Positions 35,801 to 47,687 of a DNA stretch of 64,000 bases are shown here, piece by piece. Below the pieces are notes generated by a model that did not search any database, was not told where the DNA came from, and was given only the letters and a program-made list of their open reading frames with translations. Numbering within the stretch: the first letter of the stretch is position 1; each line of letters starts with the position of its first letter. Source of the DNA: Spirodela intermedia (Eukaryota; Streptophyta; Magnoliopsida; Alismatales; Araceae); assembly GCA_902729315.2 (NCBI GenBank), contig LR746267.1, positions 3,052,886 to 3,116,885 on the forward strand. The letters are read 5' to 3'. Made by a program: the position numbers and the translations under genes.

Positions 35801-35925
35801 TCGACTTCCCAGGGAACTCGGACCTTCTCGTCATCGCCTTCTCCTTCGTCTTCATCAGCACTGTCATGTTCGCCACCACCTTCCTCGTCTGGAAGCTCGG
35901 CGCCATCCACTTCAACGAGTACTGA
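32836..35925 (+). CDS. Putative plastid-targeted single-pass membrane protein, function unknown
   Basis: Not recognised by name. Two exons, 32836-33162 and 35389-35925, join in phase 0 (GCCTCGCAG|GTTGGT donor, TGCATGCAG acceptor), giving 287 aa. The N-terminus MASIPCSIHAELSSSSSF is Ser/Ala-rich with few acids, like a chloroplast transit peptide. A poly-Gly run follows, then KIWSSGIASEMGGIYSRLDG. Exon 2 encodes a Pro/Thr/Ala-rich region, TAREKLRAARVLSRYA, SRVLEAMRETDGGKRRSGL-like sequence (GGGKRRSGL here), PEAPSNLLDDSKRGLSKGG, and one hydrophobic helix, LLVIAFSFVFISTVMFATTFLVW, near the C-terminus, ending HFNEY. The well-formed conserved-looking C-terminus argues it is real. The two exons could belong to separate genes. 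Confidence 0.6.
33300..34510. repeat. Degenerate tandem array of about 220-bp units in the intron
   Basis: Units share AATCTATAA...AATAAGCTGTAAC, GATCAAGCTCCTGATC, GAGACGGAGAAAATTAGGGT, AGTCAAACCCTAAGACAGAGG and TGCCTCTGATTAGAGTAGAG blocks. Starts of the AATAAGCTGT-like block fall near 33504, 33730, 34010, 34240 and 34383, with one partial unit before the first. Later units carry deletions. The small ORFs in this stretch are repeat-derived. Confidence 0.75.
34975..35375. repeat. Tandem triplication, period about 143 bp
   Basis: Three imperfect copies share AAGTCAACCxAGTTGACTT, TTCAGAATTCCGGTTTTAGG and AAAATAATTC...GGGAATATCTTGAGGGAA...CATGGAATAAA. The AAGTCAA blocks lie near 35000, 35143 and 35286. 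The array ends directly before exon 2 of the plastid membrane protein gene (35389) and lies inside its intron. Confidence 0.75.
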
Positions 35926-35999
35926 GAGCTTGAGCTTCCTTCCCCTCAATCCCACCTCCACTCTCACCACTTCCCTATTGATTTCTAGAGAGAGAGCGG

Positions 36000-36712
36000 T
36001 ATGGACGTGCATGCGGGCACAGATAAGATGGCTGCGCGCGTGTGCGTATTTCGTTGGTCAACGGGTAGATTAAACGGAAGCTTATAGCAAGTACCTCAGG
36101 GAACGGCGGTAATTTTATGACCATTGGTTAGGTACAGCTTGGCGTGCGCGTGCAGGTGCAGATAAAGTGGCCCGTGCGCGCACTTGATTAGTCAACTGCT
36201 GTACTAAAAATGGTGATAATAATTTTTATTACAAGAAAGATATTTCCGAAAATGGTTCTCTCTCTCCCCTGGTTCCTCGTCCGAAGGCAATGGACATTTA
36301 CAAGCGGGCATATTTCATCGGTCAACGGGTGGATTAAACGGAAGCTTATATAGTACATCGGGGGAATTGTGACATTTTTTTATGACAAGGTAGATTTCCA
36401 AAAATGGGTTCTCTCTCTCTCTCTCTCTCTCTCTCCCCTGGTTCCTCGTCCGAAAACCAATGGACATTTACATGCAGGCAGACTCCATCGGTCAACGAGT
36501 GGATTAAATGGTGGATTAAATGCTTATAATACTTTTGATGACATAGATCATGTTTCGAAATAAGGGCTCTCTCTCCCCTGGTTACTTGCACGAAGGCGAT
36601 GGACATTTACATGCAGGCATACTCCAACGGTCAACTGGTGGACTAAACGGTGATAATGATTTTCATGGCAGAGGATATTATTTCCAAAAATGGATTTATA
36701 TATATATATATT
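36000..36712. repeat. Tandem units of about 155 bp between convergent genes
   Basis: Each unit holds GGTTCTCTCTCTCCCCTGG, TTCCTCGTCCGAAGGCAATGGACATTTACA, then CATCGGTCAACGGGTGGATTAAACGG. Clear units start near 36254, 36404 and 36566, with weaker partial units from about 36003. CT runs inside the units have expanded differently (longest at about 36410-36435). The array fills the space between the stop codons of the plastid membrane protein (35925) and phospholipase A I (36754). Confidence 0.75.
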
Positions 36713-36753
36713 AAAAAAAGAAGCATGGAGATGGTGGAGACGAGGTTTTATGA

Positions 36754-37014
36754 TCATAGTATTATGGAGGGGAGGTGGCAGGAGTACCTGAGCTTGGGAT
36801 GAGAGCGGAGGGCGTGCTGCAGGGCGACGTCGATACGGGCGCCGTCGCGGTAGAGCGTCTCGTAGAGGAGGCACACGAACTTGGAGAGCTCCTCCTCCTC
36901 CTCCTCCTCCGGCGGCCTGCGGGCGGCGTCCTCCTCGCTGTCCTCCCAGTCGCTGATGGGGCTCGCCGGCGGGGAGTCGTCGCCGTCGTCACCGTCGCCG
37001 CCGCCGGCGCCGCT

Positions 37015-37046
<32 letters not shown>

Positions 37047-40000
37047 CGATGACGAACTTGCCGTTCTCCGAGGCGGCGGCAGTGGCGGGGTCTTCGCCGG
37101 GGACAGCGGCGGCGGAGGGGTGGGAGATGGGGGGGGGCTCGGAGGAGGGGGAGACGACGGCTTTGGCGCCGGAGTCGAGGAGGGCCTTCACCAGCGCCGC
37201 AGGGGGGCCGTGCTTCCCGGTGCATATCACTATTCGGTCCCTCCAAGCGCCAACCTGCAAGATCAACCGCGATGGCAGGGGTGAAAAATGAAGGAACACG
37301 TCTCTCTCTATCTCTCTCTCTCTCTCTACACTCAGATGGGTGAAATTGACGTTAACAGCAATGGCCAGTTCAGGAAATAAGCAGAAGGAGATTATTACCA
37401 TCCAGCGAACGTCCTCGGAGGACAGATGGGTAGCGGGCACCGTCCTACGGAACATATACGCCGAGAACTCCTGATCATCTTCCATAACCTGCGTGAAGAA
37501 AGAAGGCTGACGGCATTACAGAACCAGAGAACGTCCCAGCGACACTCTCCCATAAAAGAGGGAGAGAGAGAGAGGGGAGAACCTGCGTCTGCCGGCCCAT
37601 GTAGCGGTGCAGGATTCCCCCGACCAGGAACGACCGGTGGCGCGCCACCAGGTCCCCCACTGTCGCGAGCTCCTGCCAGGCGTAGCCTCCCCCCCTCCGG
37701 CGGCTCCGACTCCTCAGGGCCGAGCACAGGCTCTGCTTTGCGCTCTCCAGGAACCTCTCCGCCATCTCCCCTGGCTCCGCCACTACCAACACGTCGTTCT
37801 GCCAGCTGCACCACCCACCCCCCCATAAAACGAACGAAACAATCAAAAAATGAAGCCCCTTTTCGCAATCATGATGAACTGGAGATGAAGAAGCTGCACT
37901 TACCTGAGGATTGAGCCGGCGGGGTCGTTGTGGAGGGCGAGGTGGATGATGCCCACCTGCGGCAAGCTGTGGAGCTTTTCGTGGAGGGCCCGCACGAGGG
38001 GGGAGGGCTCCCACGAGACGGGTGAACCCGGAGGGGAGAGGGAGGAGGAAGGGCCAGGGCCGCCGTCCAGGCTGAGCGGGGGAACAGAGTCCACTCGGCC
38101 GATCCGCTGAACGCCGAGGTCGGGGCTGTACAGTAGGGGGCTGGACGGGAAACTCCCGGTGAGCAGCGGCGACTGGAACGGCGTCGAGACGGAGGCCGCC
38201 GCCGGCGGCGTCTTGGAGAGCCATGGCGAGCGGTTCCAGACGGAGAGGCGGACGGCGTTGCGGGCGCAGAAGGTTTCCAGCGACTGGGCGTGCCGGGCGG
38301 TGCCACCGGAATCCGGACCGCCGGGGGATTCCACGAGCAAGACCATCCGCCGCCAGCCCAATGACGGGCCGCCGTCGTCGTCGCGCCCTGCGGCCAGATG
38401 GGGGTCATTTCCGTGGAGGTGACCAAAGAAGAAGAAGAAAGATGGCGGTGAAGAAGAAGGATCAAGGAGGGAGGAAGGAGGAAGAAGAAGAAGAAGAAAG
38501 ATGGTGGTTACCTGCGTTAGAGGGCTTGGAGCGGGAGAAATGCTGGGACCTGAGCTTCTCGGAGGGGCGCTCGTCGGCCTGGTAGGGGGGGAGGAGGCAG
38601 TCATAGGCGCTCTTGAAAGCCTCCGCGTGACTCTGAATGTACTCCTCGGTGGCTGCCTCGAGCTTCAACCAGATGGCGGGATCGGTCTCGTCCAGCTCCA
38701 TCCCGCACCGCTCGTCAACTACAATCATACCAGAGAACACGCATAGTTCTTCATTCATTTCTTTCCAACTGATGACGAAGCCGCCAATGAAATCGAGGTA
38801 CAGAATGGCGGCTCTACCTGGATTGAATCGGAAGTAATGCACATCGGGAATCATGGGCAGCAACGTGTCGAGGGCTTCTTCCACTCGATCCACCGAGCAT
38901 GCGCTCTCTATCAGCACCTGCCCGGTGTCCAGATAGCGCCAGCCGCCCTTCCTTGCCTATGCCGACGAAAAAGGAAGGGAATTTATATCAGATCATTTAG
39001 GAATTGCATACTCTGAGAGATTTATCATATGATCATGTGGGTCAGGCTTTTCTGAGGAGGTCCTGATGGGAATCTTACCTTTGCAGGAACTGAGCCACAA
39101 CCTATGGAGACGATGCAGTTGATCGGCGTGTCCGGCCATAAGAGTTGTGCTTCTCTGATCGCAAATATGGTGGGATTGTTCGCCACAATCGCGCCATCTT
39201 GCCAGCGGCTTACATCTGAAAGAACAGAGCAGAGAGGAGTATCACAAGCCTATGAAAAGGGTGCCGTAGAGAGAGAGAGAGAGAGAGAGTGAATTCTACC
39301 GTCGGAGAAGTCATCAAGATAGTACGGGGCAGCTGAGGATGCTCTGATTGCTTCCCATATGCGGTGCTTGCAGCTGCCGAAGAAAGCACTGCGTCGGCTG
39401 CCTGCGCCACCAGTGACCGCACTGCCGGTCGTTCCAATCTCATACATTCCATGAGGCAGCTCTGGTGTGCCGACTGGGTACTGTAGCCAGGAAATTGCTA
39501 AAACGATCAGCCGCAGATCGAGGAAAGAGGAAGCAGCAATCTATAAATCATGACTATAATTAACAATTATATATGAATGAGGACCGAAGAATTCACGACG
39601 AACACCACCAGAGGAAGTCATCCCTCGGCCAATTCAAAGCTGTGAACATTCTCAGCTAGAGGAGGAAGAATGGACGAGAATGATGATTCTTTCTATTCCA
39701 CGGAAATGGTCAATCAACCCAGACATGATAAAAAAAAAGGCTGGTGAAGGCCTCAAATGTAGTTTGAATTCAAAGATAGTTCATGGCATCCCTCCTCTGC
39801 TAACAATGAATCAAGATTTACTGCATGTCAGATCCTAGCTTTCTACTTTTGGTATGGTGCATTATGTCCTCAGCCCGGTTACAGTTTGTGGGGTGGGGTG
39901 TCTTCCAGAATTAGAGGAGAGAGAGCAGTGTAGGCCACGTTCTTCACAGAGCAGATTCCGCTTACCAAAAAATGATACCGACTTCAGCAAAAAAAAAAAC

Positions 40001-43000
40001 ATTCCAACTTTAATATGGTCAAAAGTGCCAATCTTTCTGGTACATTCTTTCCAAGATCATTTGGCAATTTCCTCATTGAAATGGGATTATTTGGGGAAAT
40101 ACCCAAATTATTCATATACTCCTTGACATGTGTTTCAAGAAAATGGTAGCATGGCAAAAATACTGTACGAAACAGAATGTTCAATGATGGAAAATGATCG
40201 AGACCTGATAATTACGGAAAAGAAATGGCTGAGCTGGCATAGCGCTGACCAACGTTGAAACGACAAAAACTTTTGGGATGCCTTTCACCGCCGATTCTAT
40301 CAGCAGGTCATCACCATCCTCATCAGCACATATCTCTTTTAACAATTTCTCAAAATTATCTGCGCTGTGCTGCAAGAAGACTTGTATTAAGATACTTAGT
40401 TGAGTACTACGAGTTAAGTTGATACAAAGCATGCGTGCATGTTCTAACCTTAGATCCATGAACGACGACTCTAAAACTCTGTGATGAGCTTTTATACAGT
40501 TGATCAAGCTTCTCTCTCCATGTTGCTGCCTCATTGTCCTTTGGGACGGGTTCAGTGAACACAACCTTTCCTGGTGAAGCACAGAATTGAGAAGGATGAG
40601 ATGAACTCATAGATAGTTCAGCATTGACGACAAAACGCGATGATAAAAGGGTACGTACCAAGTGTCTTATATATTTCCTCGCATCGGTCCAGGGTCATCC
40701 GTTTGATTCCAAGAGCAATAGCAAGCATACCGCCCGTGGAGGTCCCGCAGATTAGATCAAAACTTTCATGAATGCTCTTCCCAGTACCAAGCTCTATCTG
40801 TCTAAGGATCTGCACAGTAGCCAGGCCCTTCATGCCACCTCCATCCATTGAAAGGATGCGCAATCCATGTTTTCCAACAGGTCTTCCTCTTATTGCCCTT
40901 CGCAGATTCTCATTTTCTCCTAAGTTTTGCCAGAAAAAGAAAAAAATCAAACTTTGCAGGAATTCCATTCAACCTTACTTAAAAAACAAAAGAATTAGAG
41001 GAGAAACCAAGAATTGCCAAAGCACGCGCTGCAGTTTTGTTTACACGTGGCTCAGGCACAACCGTCAGGCGTAGGAGAAGTTCACGCAAACTCTCAGATG
41101 CAGAAAGAATACGGCGATTCTCCAAGCAAAAGGCTAAATTACCAACAGCAAGGAGTGCCATTTTTTGCACCTAATAAGGGAGGAATTGTAGAAATTAATT
41201 TGTAGAGAAGACGGCAAAAGAAGATAACAAATGCAAATGAACTGAAATCATCTTGCCTCTACAGTCTTGTGCCCACATAATGCTTTTAGAGATTTCAAGA
41301 CATCTTTGCTCAACATCTTTTGAGCTACAGTATCAGAGGCAAAGGCCATAGTGACCACAACTTGTAGCACCGAAATCACTTCTTCTTCGGCAAAAGACTT
41401 CAAAATCGATTCAATCGGTTGCATGATGTCAGATTTAATTAACTGCATTGCCAAAGAGACATCTGCAGCAAGTGATGATAATGCAGAGCATGCTTGTTCA
41501 ACCTGTAAAATTTGTGCGAGTTTTTGTCATCCTTTCACCACTTCACCAGGGTGGAGAACCACACTGATCAGCCTTAAAAAGGATGAGAAAAGAAAATTCC
41601 CTTACCACATGACGATTATCACTGCTTATCATACTTATAAGTTGTTTCACAGCATTTTCTTCTTTGCTTATGGCTAAGCGGTTCCCATGATCTTCCAATA
41701 TTTTAGCTAGAGCCGATGCTAGCAAAGGATGGTGACATGATGAAAAACGAAATATAAGTGAACAGAAGGCACTCAGCTTGTGTCTAGAAGCAACAAAATA
41801 GGAGCTGTTTTCTGTCTGCAGTCAAACAAAAGAAAAATAAATATTTACAACAGAACGGCTAAGGTGGTTGAACTCAGAAGCCACGAAATGCAGCCAAAGC
41901 CCTTCTTACCTCTATTCTCACATTCACAGATTTTAGATTATCAGTAGCTTCGATCCTGATATTCGCAAGAGATAGATGACGAAGACTTTGCAGAGGCAAA
42001 ATTTCAGGGAGAAACTCAAGAGGGTTACTAAATAGTCTCAGGACACGGAGCCCAGCCATTGCCCTGCCATTAAACTGAAAAGAGACATTAGATTTGTGAC
42101 TAAGTTGAAGGGAAACAATTCAAAATGGCATGAAGCATATTCAGAGAGAGAGTTCACTGCTAATCGAGTGACCTGAAGTCAAGAAGAGGGCGTATGAGTT
42201 TATTATGCTCCAGTGATAACTCCACCAAATCAACGCATTGTCTCAGCTCTACTACTCAAGGATTAAAAAGAACAGAAAAGAAAGAAGTTAGAACTGCCAA
42301 AGCATCAGAACAGAAGATCAGGTGATAATCAAACATTAAAAAAAAATCTGGCTATACCAGGAACTGAAACAAGCAGATTGTGGTCGACCCTGAGCACTTT
42401 CAGGCTTGTCATCTGACCAATCTCAGGTGGCAAGCTTGAAAGCTTGTTGTTATCAAGATATAATCTCTCAAGATGCGGGAATCGTGTCAATTCTACGGGA
42501 AGAACCTGTCAAAACTCCAAAAATACAGAGGAGTAAGGCGTAAATTAAATTCCAGAAAAATTTAAAACTGGAGGGAATATTCAGTTGAACATAAATTTAA
42601 GGAAAAATCGATATTGAAATAGAAGTTAACTCTGATGTATCGATACTGAAAAATCGATACAACCCTGATGTGTCAAAAAAAATTTAGGTGCCTATCTGAG
42701 ACAGAAGTTAACTCCCATATACACTAGGTGAGTAGAGGTTTATGTACGGTGTGATATAGAGGAGGTGGACCAAACTGCCGCAAGAGATCTAGAGACTTTT
42801 CATGATTGAAGTGAAACGGTAAGAGAAATAAAATACTGTCATTCATTAACAAGTGCAAACTCAGTTGGTATTACATTCTCAGAAGAAAAGTTATTCGTTA
42901 ACATGATTTGGGCTTTCCAGGTAGGCAATCACTCCAGGCTGTAACGTCCCTTTACCTTACACGAAAAGATAGAGAGTCTCTCCCCATCCCCCGCCAACAC

Positions 43001-44438
43001 ACACACACCCCACAGAGAAAAAGGATAATATTTTCACCGTATTATATACGTGGGTTGAGGTGAAAAAAATTCAGTCAAGGAAAACATCAAATTCAGGGGA
43101 AAAAAAAAAGCTCCAAAGAAGTTCACTAAAATAATTAACGATATATTTCGACCAAAATAGCAAAGGGACTCCATATTTTCCAGATGATCTTACACAAAAC
43201 AGGGCGAACATAAAACAAAATCAAATGGGTTGACTCTTATCGATGAAATAGGTGATGATGGTTTTCTTAGGATCAGTATTTACCCCGAATCCAATTATTT
43301 TTTGTGGGATATTCCCCAGAATTTCTAAAAGGTGCTCACCTGGTAAAAGGTGGACTAACCTATTTTAAGCTTTCCTAGAGAATATTAGGTGAGAAACAAT
43401 GTTTGTGGGCATTGACCATTCAGACATGAAAGTGGAGACACAATCTCGCCTATCTTTAGACACGTTAGGTGGGTACGACTTTTACCTTTCAAGATTTCCA
43501 ATTTTTTCCATTATTAAATTATACAACAATATTATTCTTCTCAATTATCCATCAACTTCTTAAATGCGCTTGCATATTACGCCTCACACTAAACAGGTGG
43601 AATGCCAATTCCAGTAGATGAATGTTCAAATTGTGACAAAATGGTAATTTAGACAACTCCCGCCTTTCCAAAAGGTGAGTGTATAACGTAATTCTAGAAC
43701 CTCGCCGTAAAATAAATTGAAAAAGGGAATGTACAGACGGCAGCATTCCTTTGGAAATCAACGACAAATCAAGGTCACGAGGCCCAGTCAGCAAACTAGT
43801 TCAGGAAAGACCAAGCGAAGAAGAAAATGAATCGATGCTTGAAATATAGATAGTATCACACTCACCGATAATCCACATTCGCAGAGACTTAACGTCGTCA
43901 GGCTTTTCCAGTGCTCATCAAACCCGACGAGGGATTCGCCAGGTCCCGAGGGCATCGAACTCGACGCTATCAGCCTCGGCAGAATGCCGATCCCCTCGCT
44001 GATTTGACCAGATCCAACAGCCTTGGACATAGTGACCGACCTCAGCAGCTCCCTCCTCTTCGTCACCTTCATGTCCACGCGGACGCGGCACTCTTCCCCC
44101 TCCCCTTCCCCAGCTAGACTCAACACCACCGAGTCCCGAGGAGGGGGAAGCGCAACCATGAGCTGCGACTGAAGCCGGAGAGCGACCTGGTCCTCGTCGT
44201 CTCCGGCTGGCCACTCCAGATCGATCCGGAATCCAGACTCTCTGGAAAAAGAGAGCGTCCGCGGCGGGGGCGGCGGCGGCGGCGGTGGATGCGGCAGAGG
44301 AGGCAGCGGCGCAGGGGGAGCTGGAGGCGAAGAGAAGCCAGGATCGGAGCCTCCAACCTGCTCCCCGCTCCCGTCGCCATAGTCCAGCGAGAGACGGAAG
44401 ATCACGGACGGCCGCTTCCAGCCGAGACCCCACGACAT
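36754..44438 (-). CDS. PLA1: Phospholipase A I: LRR, ARM-like and patatin domains
   Basis: Orthologue of Arabidopsis PLA I (patatin-related lipid acyl hydrolase acting on phospho- and galactolipids, linked to jasmonate supply). Eighteen exons close in frame: 44438-43866, 42505-42358, 42248-42173, 42063-41910, 41815-41606, 41502-41257, 41170-41008, 40919-40659, 40570-40449, 40369-40205, 39480-39300, 39215-39079, 38956-38818, 38718-38512, 38387-37904, 37805-37583, 37488-37399, 37254-36754; 1359 aa. The N-terminus is [11 protein letters not shown], then a Pro-rich segment, LRRs (about 185-330), ARM-like helices (about 350-520), and patatin domain from about 540. Catalytic elements: DGGGMKG oxyanion loop (549-555), GTSTG nucleophile Ser584, DGA Asp773. 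The C-terminal half keeps the [12 protein letters not shown] and [13 protein letters not shown]-type blocks and ends in acidic runs, including ten Asp. The intron after exon 6 has a GC donor. Confidence 0.95.
37010..37044. repeat. Trinucleotide run encoding poly-Asp in PLA I
   Basis: A GTC repeat on the plus strand (GAC on the coding strand) encodes ten consecutive aspartates in the last PLA I exon. It is in frame and lies in a region that is acidic but variable in the family. Confidence 0.85.
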
Positions 44439-44680
44439 CCCTCCTCCGCCAGGGCACCAAGATCAAGCTCCGCCCCGCCGCCGTGTCCCACACGGCGGCC
44501 GCCACCGGAGAACGGAAACCGAAGATTCCAGAGCTCCGTTGCCGACGCTGGAGAGAGATGCCGGTCCTCCACCTCTGCCCCCCCTCCCTCGCTCACATAT
44601 ATATAGACTCTCTCGGTTTAGCAGGCTTAGTCGTAACTCCTGTGCCTTCGGGTAGTGAACATCCCTCCCATCTGGGCACC
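44439..44680 (-). promoter_or_regulatory. PLA I 5' leader
   Basis: GC-rich sequence upstream of the PLA I ATG. ATATATATAG at about 44598-44607 lies about 160 bp upstream of the ATG and reads as a TATA-like box on the minus strand. ORFs crossing it are frame shadows. Confidence 0.4.
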
Positions 44681-45085
44681 GGGGGTACGCAACGTAAATA
44701 AAAAGAATAACGAGGGTAATTAAATCCATAGGTCGGGGCATAGATGCAAGCCCAATTAACAGCTGGACTTTAACTGGACGGGCCCCCATCAAGCCCAACG
44801 CCCCGAGGCTACACGACGTAAATAATACGAATGACGAGGGTAAATATTCATATGTGCCGGCGTGTAGAAACGGGCCTGAAAAACCAAGGTTTTAAATGAA
44901 AAGATCCCTACATAGCTAGACCCCCAGGGGTACCAAACGTAAATAATGACAACATCGAGGGTAAATTTACTCGCTGGTCGTTTGGGCAAACAGAGAGATT
45001 CAGGCCCAAAAAGCAGGGCTTTGAATGAAATCGAGGGTATTAGAGGTAAATAATCCAAAAAAGAGGGTAAATAAACCCTGGCTGG
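44680..45085. repeat. Four-unit tandem array, period about 110-126 bp
   Basis: Units contain an ACGTAAATAAT...GACGAGGGTAAAT block and a GGCCC-containing block. The GTAAATAA core recurs near 44693, 44817, 44937 and 45047. GGCCC/GGGCC motifs recur in each unit (about 44779, 44872, 45004, 45089). The array lies between the TFIIA gamma 3' end and the PLA I promoter. Confidence 0.65.
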
Positions 45086-45284
45086 AACGGGCCCCATCTT
45101 GGGGCATCGGTCCAGCGTCAACGCCCAAATGCCAACAGTGGGGTCCGAATCGGAATCCGGATCCCTCTCGCCAGATGTCTTTTTAAGGAAATAAATATGA
45201 CGTAAAATGGGAAAGCAGCATCACAGGTAAGAAGGCTACAACGTCGCAGCGACAGCAGGGCTAAAAAGAGTCCTCTTCTTCGTT

Positions 45285-45327
45285 TTCTTCCTCCTCCTCC
45301 TCCTCCTCCTCCTCCTCCTCCTCCCCC
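45285..45327. repeat. (CTC)n microsatellite
   Basis: A run of CCT/CTC trinucleotides of about 40 bp, some 75 bp downstream of the TFIIA gamma stop codon, so probably in its 3' UTR. The predicted poly-Gly ORF on the other strand is a shadow of it. Confidence 0.85.
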
Positions 45328-45402
45328 TCCTTCATTTACTGTACATCCAGCGCCCTTCAGAGGGGGAGAGAGCACAGAGCGGGAGCGGGAAAGGGAGGGG
45401 GG

Positions 45403-47687
45403 TCACTGGGTAAGGAGCTTGGAGTCGCAGGCGACTATCTTCACCCTCCCCACGTTCTCCTGGTTCCCCTCGTTCTTGAAGGTGGCGTCCTGCAGTATGA
45501 AGGTCCACACGTTGTCGCAGAACCTGTACGTGTGGAGGTGCCCCTGCCGTGAGATCACCCGGTTAGAAGCTAACATCTGGCACCAATTTCTAAGATTTAT
45601 TTAATATATGTTCAAATCAATCTATTTATGGTAGTCTAGTCGCTATTCGTCCGGTGGAAAAATCAGAGAAGCCAGAGGGATGATAGAGATCTCAGGAAGA
45701 TGACATGTCGGCGGCTGAATTCCATGTCAGGGTTATGATATCCTCCAAAAATTATCTTGACCAGGAAGAAACGAGACGAAAATTTGTGGGGAAGAAGTTG
45801 GGAATTCTAAGGAATGTGCAGGCCTCCTTTGAGAAGATCTCTGCATCTGACTGTTAAGAGCCAACCTGGGAGGGACGACTAACGAGGAAGATTACTCGAA
45901 TTGGTATCGTGGCCAAGAATTGCCCGAATTTGTCTGAAAGGGGAAAGCTGGGTGGGAAAGCTTCTTCTATGAAGAAGACGAAGAAGAAAAAGGATGGTGG
46001 GTACAATGACCGTACTGAAAGTCTTGGCCATTAGTGAATGAAGGTCGTTTCTTTGGGTTCAAATCGTGCCCAGCACAAGAGATTAGAAACGGTGGGGAAT
46101 AGACATGATCTCGACTGTTTTATTGACGGCATTTAATCAGCTTTTTGTGAATATTTCTCACAAATTCCATCATACTTATACGCATAAGTAGGACAGCAAA
46201 TTCGTTTTATTTTCCTTTAAGAATCGGTCCTTACTACCTACTCAACCAAGACCTAAGTCGTGTTGAAATAGCCAAAAGGCTGCATCGAAGTCCATTTTTC
46301 CATGTGAACATTGATTGTATCTAGGATCAAATTACTGCGCTCTACCAAAAAAAAAAATAAAATCGTAACCTCTGCCACCATATTGTAACTAACATCACAT
46401 GACGAAAAAAGTAACAAGCATTCTGATGATGGAGCTAGGCGAAACGGAGATGTGACTATGGACAGAAATGAATAAGACTGAAAAGTAGGGTAATCAAATG
46501 AGATGCAAACTTTCTCCGACCTGATACATAAGAACCATACATTCATAAAATAAATTCTGATTTTTTGTTAACAGTTTAAACTCCACGAAGGAATTCCAAA
46601 CTCCAAACGGTAAAAATAAAGCTTAAGTAAATCAATGCCTGTGAATACTCACTGGCTGCACGCAGATAAGTTTCACCATACATGGGTTTTTGGCACTTTG
46701 GGTTTTCCACTAAAATAAATCAACCTAAAGGGATAATCGTATTCAAATTGTTTGTAGGTCTGTGGACTGCATGTATGTACGCAACCCAAAGTCCTCTAAG
46801 TGAATATATCAAAAAACCAACGAAACCTCGGGAGAACATTAATCTCGTGTATCAAACATACTGAGCCATACCCATTACGATGGACTATTTGAAGTAGCTA
46901 ACTTTCAGAAAAACTATAGACACCTGTGTCAGACGTTTGCTTTGGTCAACAGATCCCATTGAACCCATAAACAAGGAATTATATTAGCCATACGGAAGAT
47001 GACACTGTGTGTACATAATCGCTAGAGGTTCCTGAATTATAAAATGTAGATGAAATCCTCAAATGAAATCACCAGAGACAGACCACATAGATGTCTCAAC
47101 GAAGATGCTTCTGATCTCCATAGCGCATAAAGAATCACCATTATCTAACATGGCTAATTATTTTGTAACAACTCAACGTACTGTGAAAGGTTAAAACGTC
47201 CGAGTGGAAAACACTACGTCCAAGGGAATAAACAAGCAAGCTTTAACAAGATCATTAGAGTACTACGAAAAAATAACATAAGTCGAAAATTATGAACTGC
47301 GGAGTTAAACCTTGCAACAGTCTGATAGAATAGCATTATTTCGGCACGACTGAGACTCAAGAGAACTTATCTGGAGGATAATGCGTCTCAACGAATTAAT
47401 GGAAAGAACGGAGAGCGAAAGCTACCTTGATTGTGACCTTGCTCTTCACCTGCGTCTCCAGAGCTTCAGTCATAGACTGCAAAGCACAAATCCAATTCAA
47501 GAAATCAGCCAACCCAAGACAGAGAGAAATGGTCACCGAAAATCGTACGGACACGCACCTTGTCAAACTGGACCAGAACCTGGATGGCAAGCTCCGGACT
47601 GAGGGTGCCGCTCGAGACCATCTCATCCAGGGTCTCCGTCAGGCACATCCCAATCGAGGACCGCCGATACAGCTCAAATGTCGCCAT
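45403..47687 (-). CDS. TFIIAgamma: Transcription initiation factor IIA, gamma (small) subunit
   Basis: General RNA polymerase II factor that stabilises TBP on the TATA box. Three exons close in frame: 47687-47559 (43 aa, [20 protein letters not shown]...), 47476-47426 (17 aa, [17 protein letters not shown]) and 45543-45403 (46 aa, starting [17 protein letters not shown] and ending DSKLLTQ); 106 aa, the usual family length. The first exon encodes the helical bundle and the last the beta-barrel. Residue 39 is Val, as in the dominant rice Xa5 allele; the recessive xa5 blight-resistance allele has Glu there. Intron 2 is 1.9 kb and holds nothing I can identify. Confidence 0.96.

Noticed and set aside
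35614-36012. Arg-rich minus-strand frame opposite the plastid membrane protein exon
   Set aside because: Poly-Arg end mirrors GCC-rich codons on the other strand, with no family signal.
37475-38465. Several long GC-rich frames overlapping PLA I exons on both strands
   Set aside because: They run through introns or in wrong frames of well-aligned PLA I exons; GC-rich shadow ORFs.
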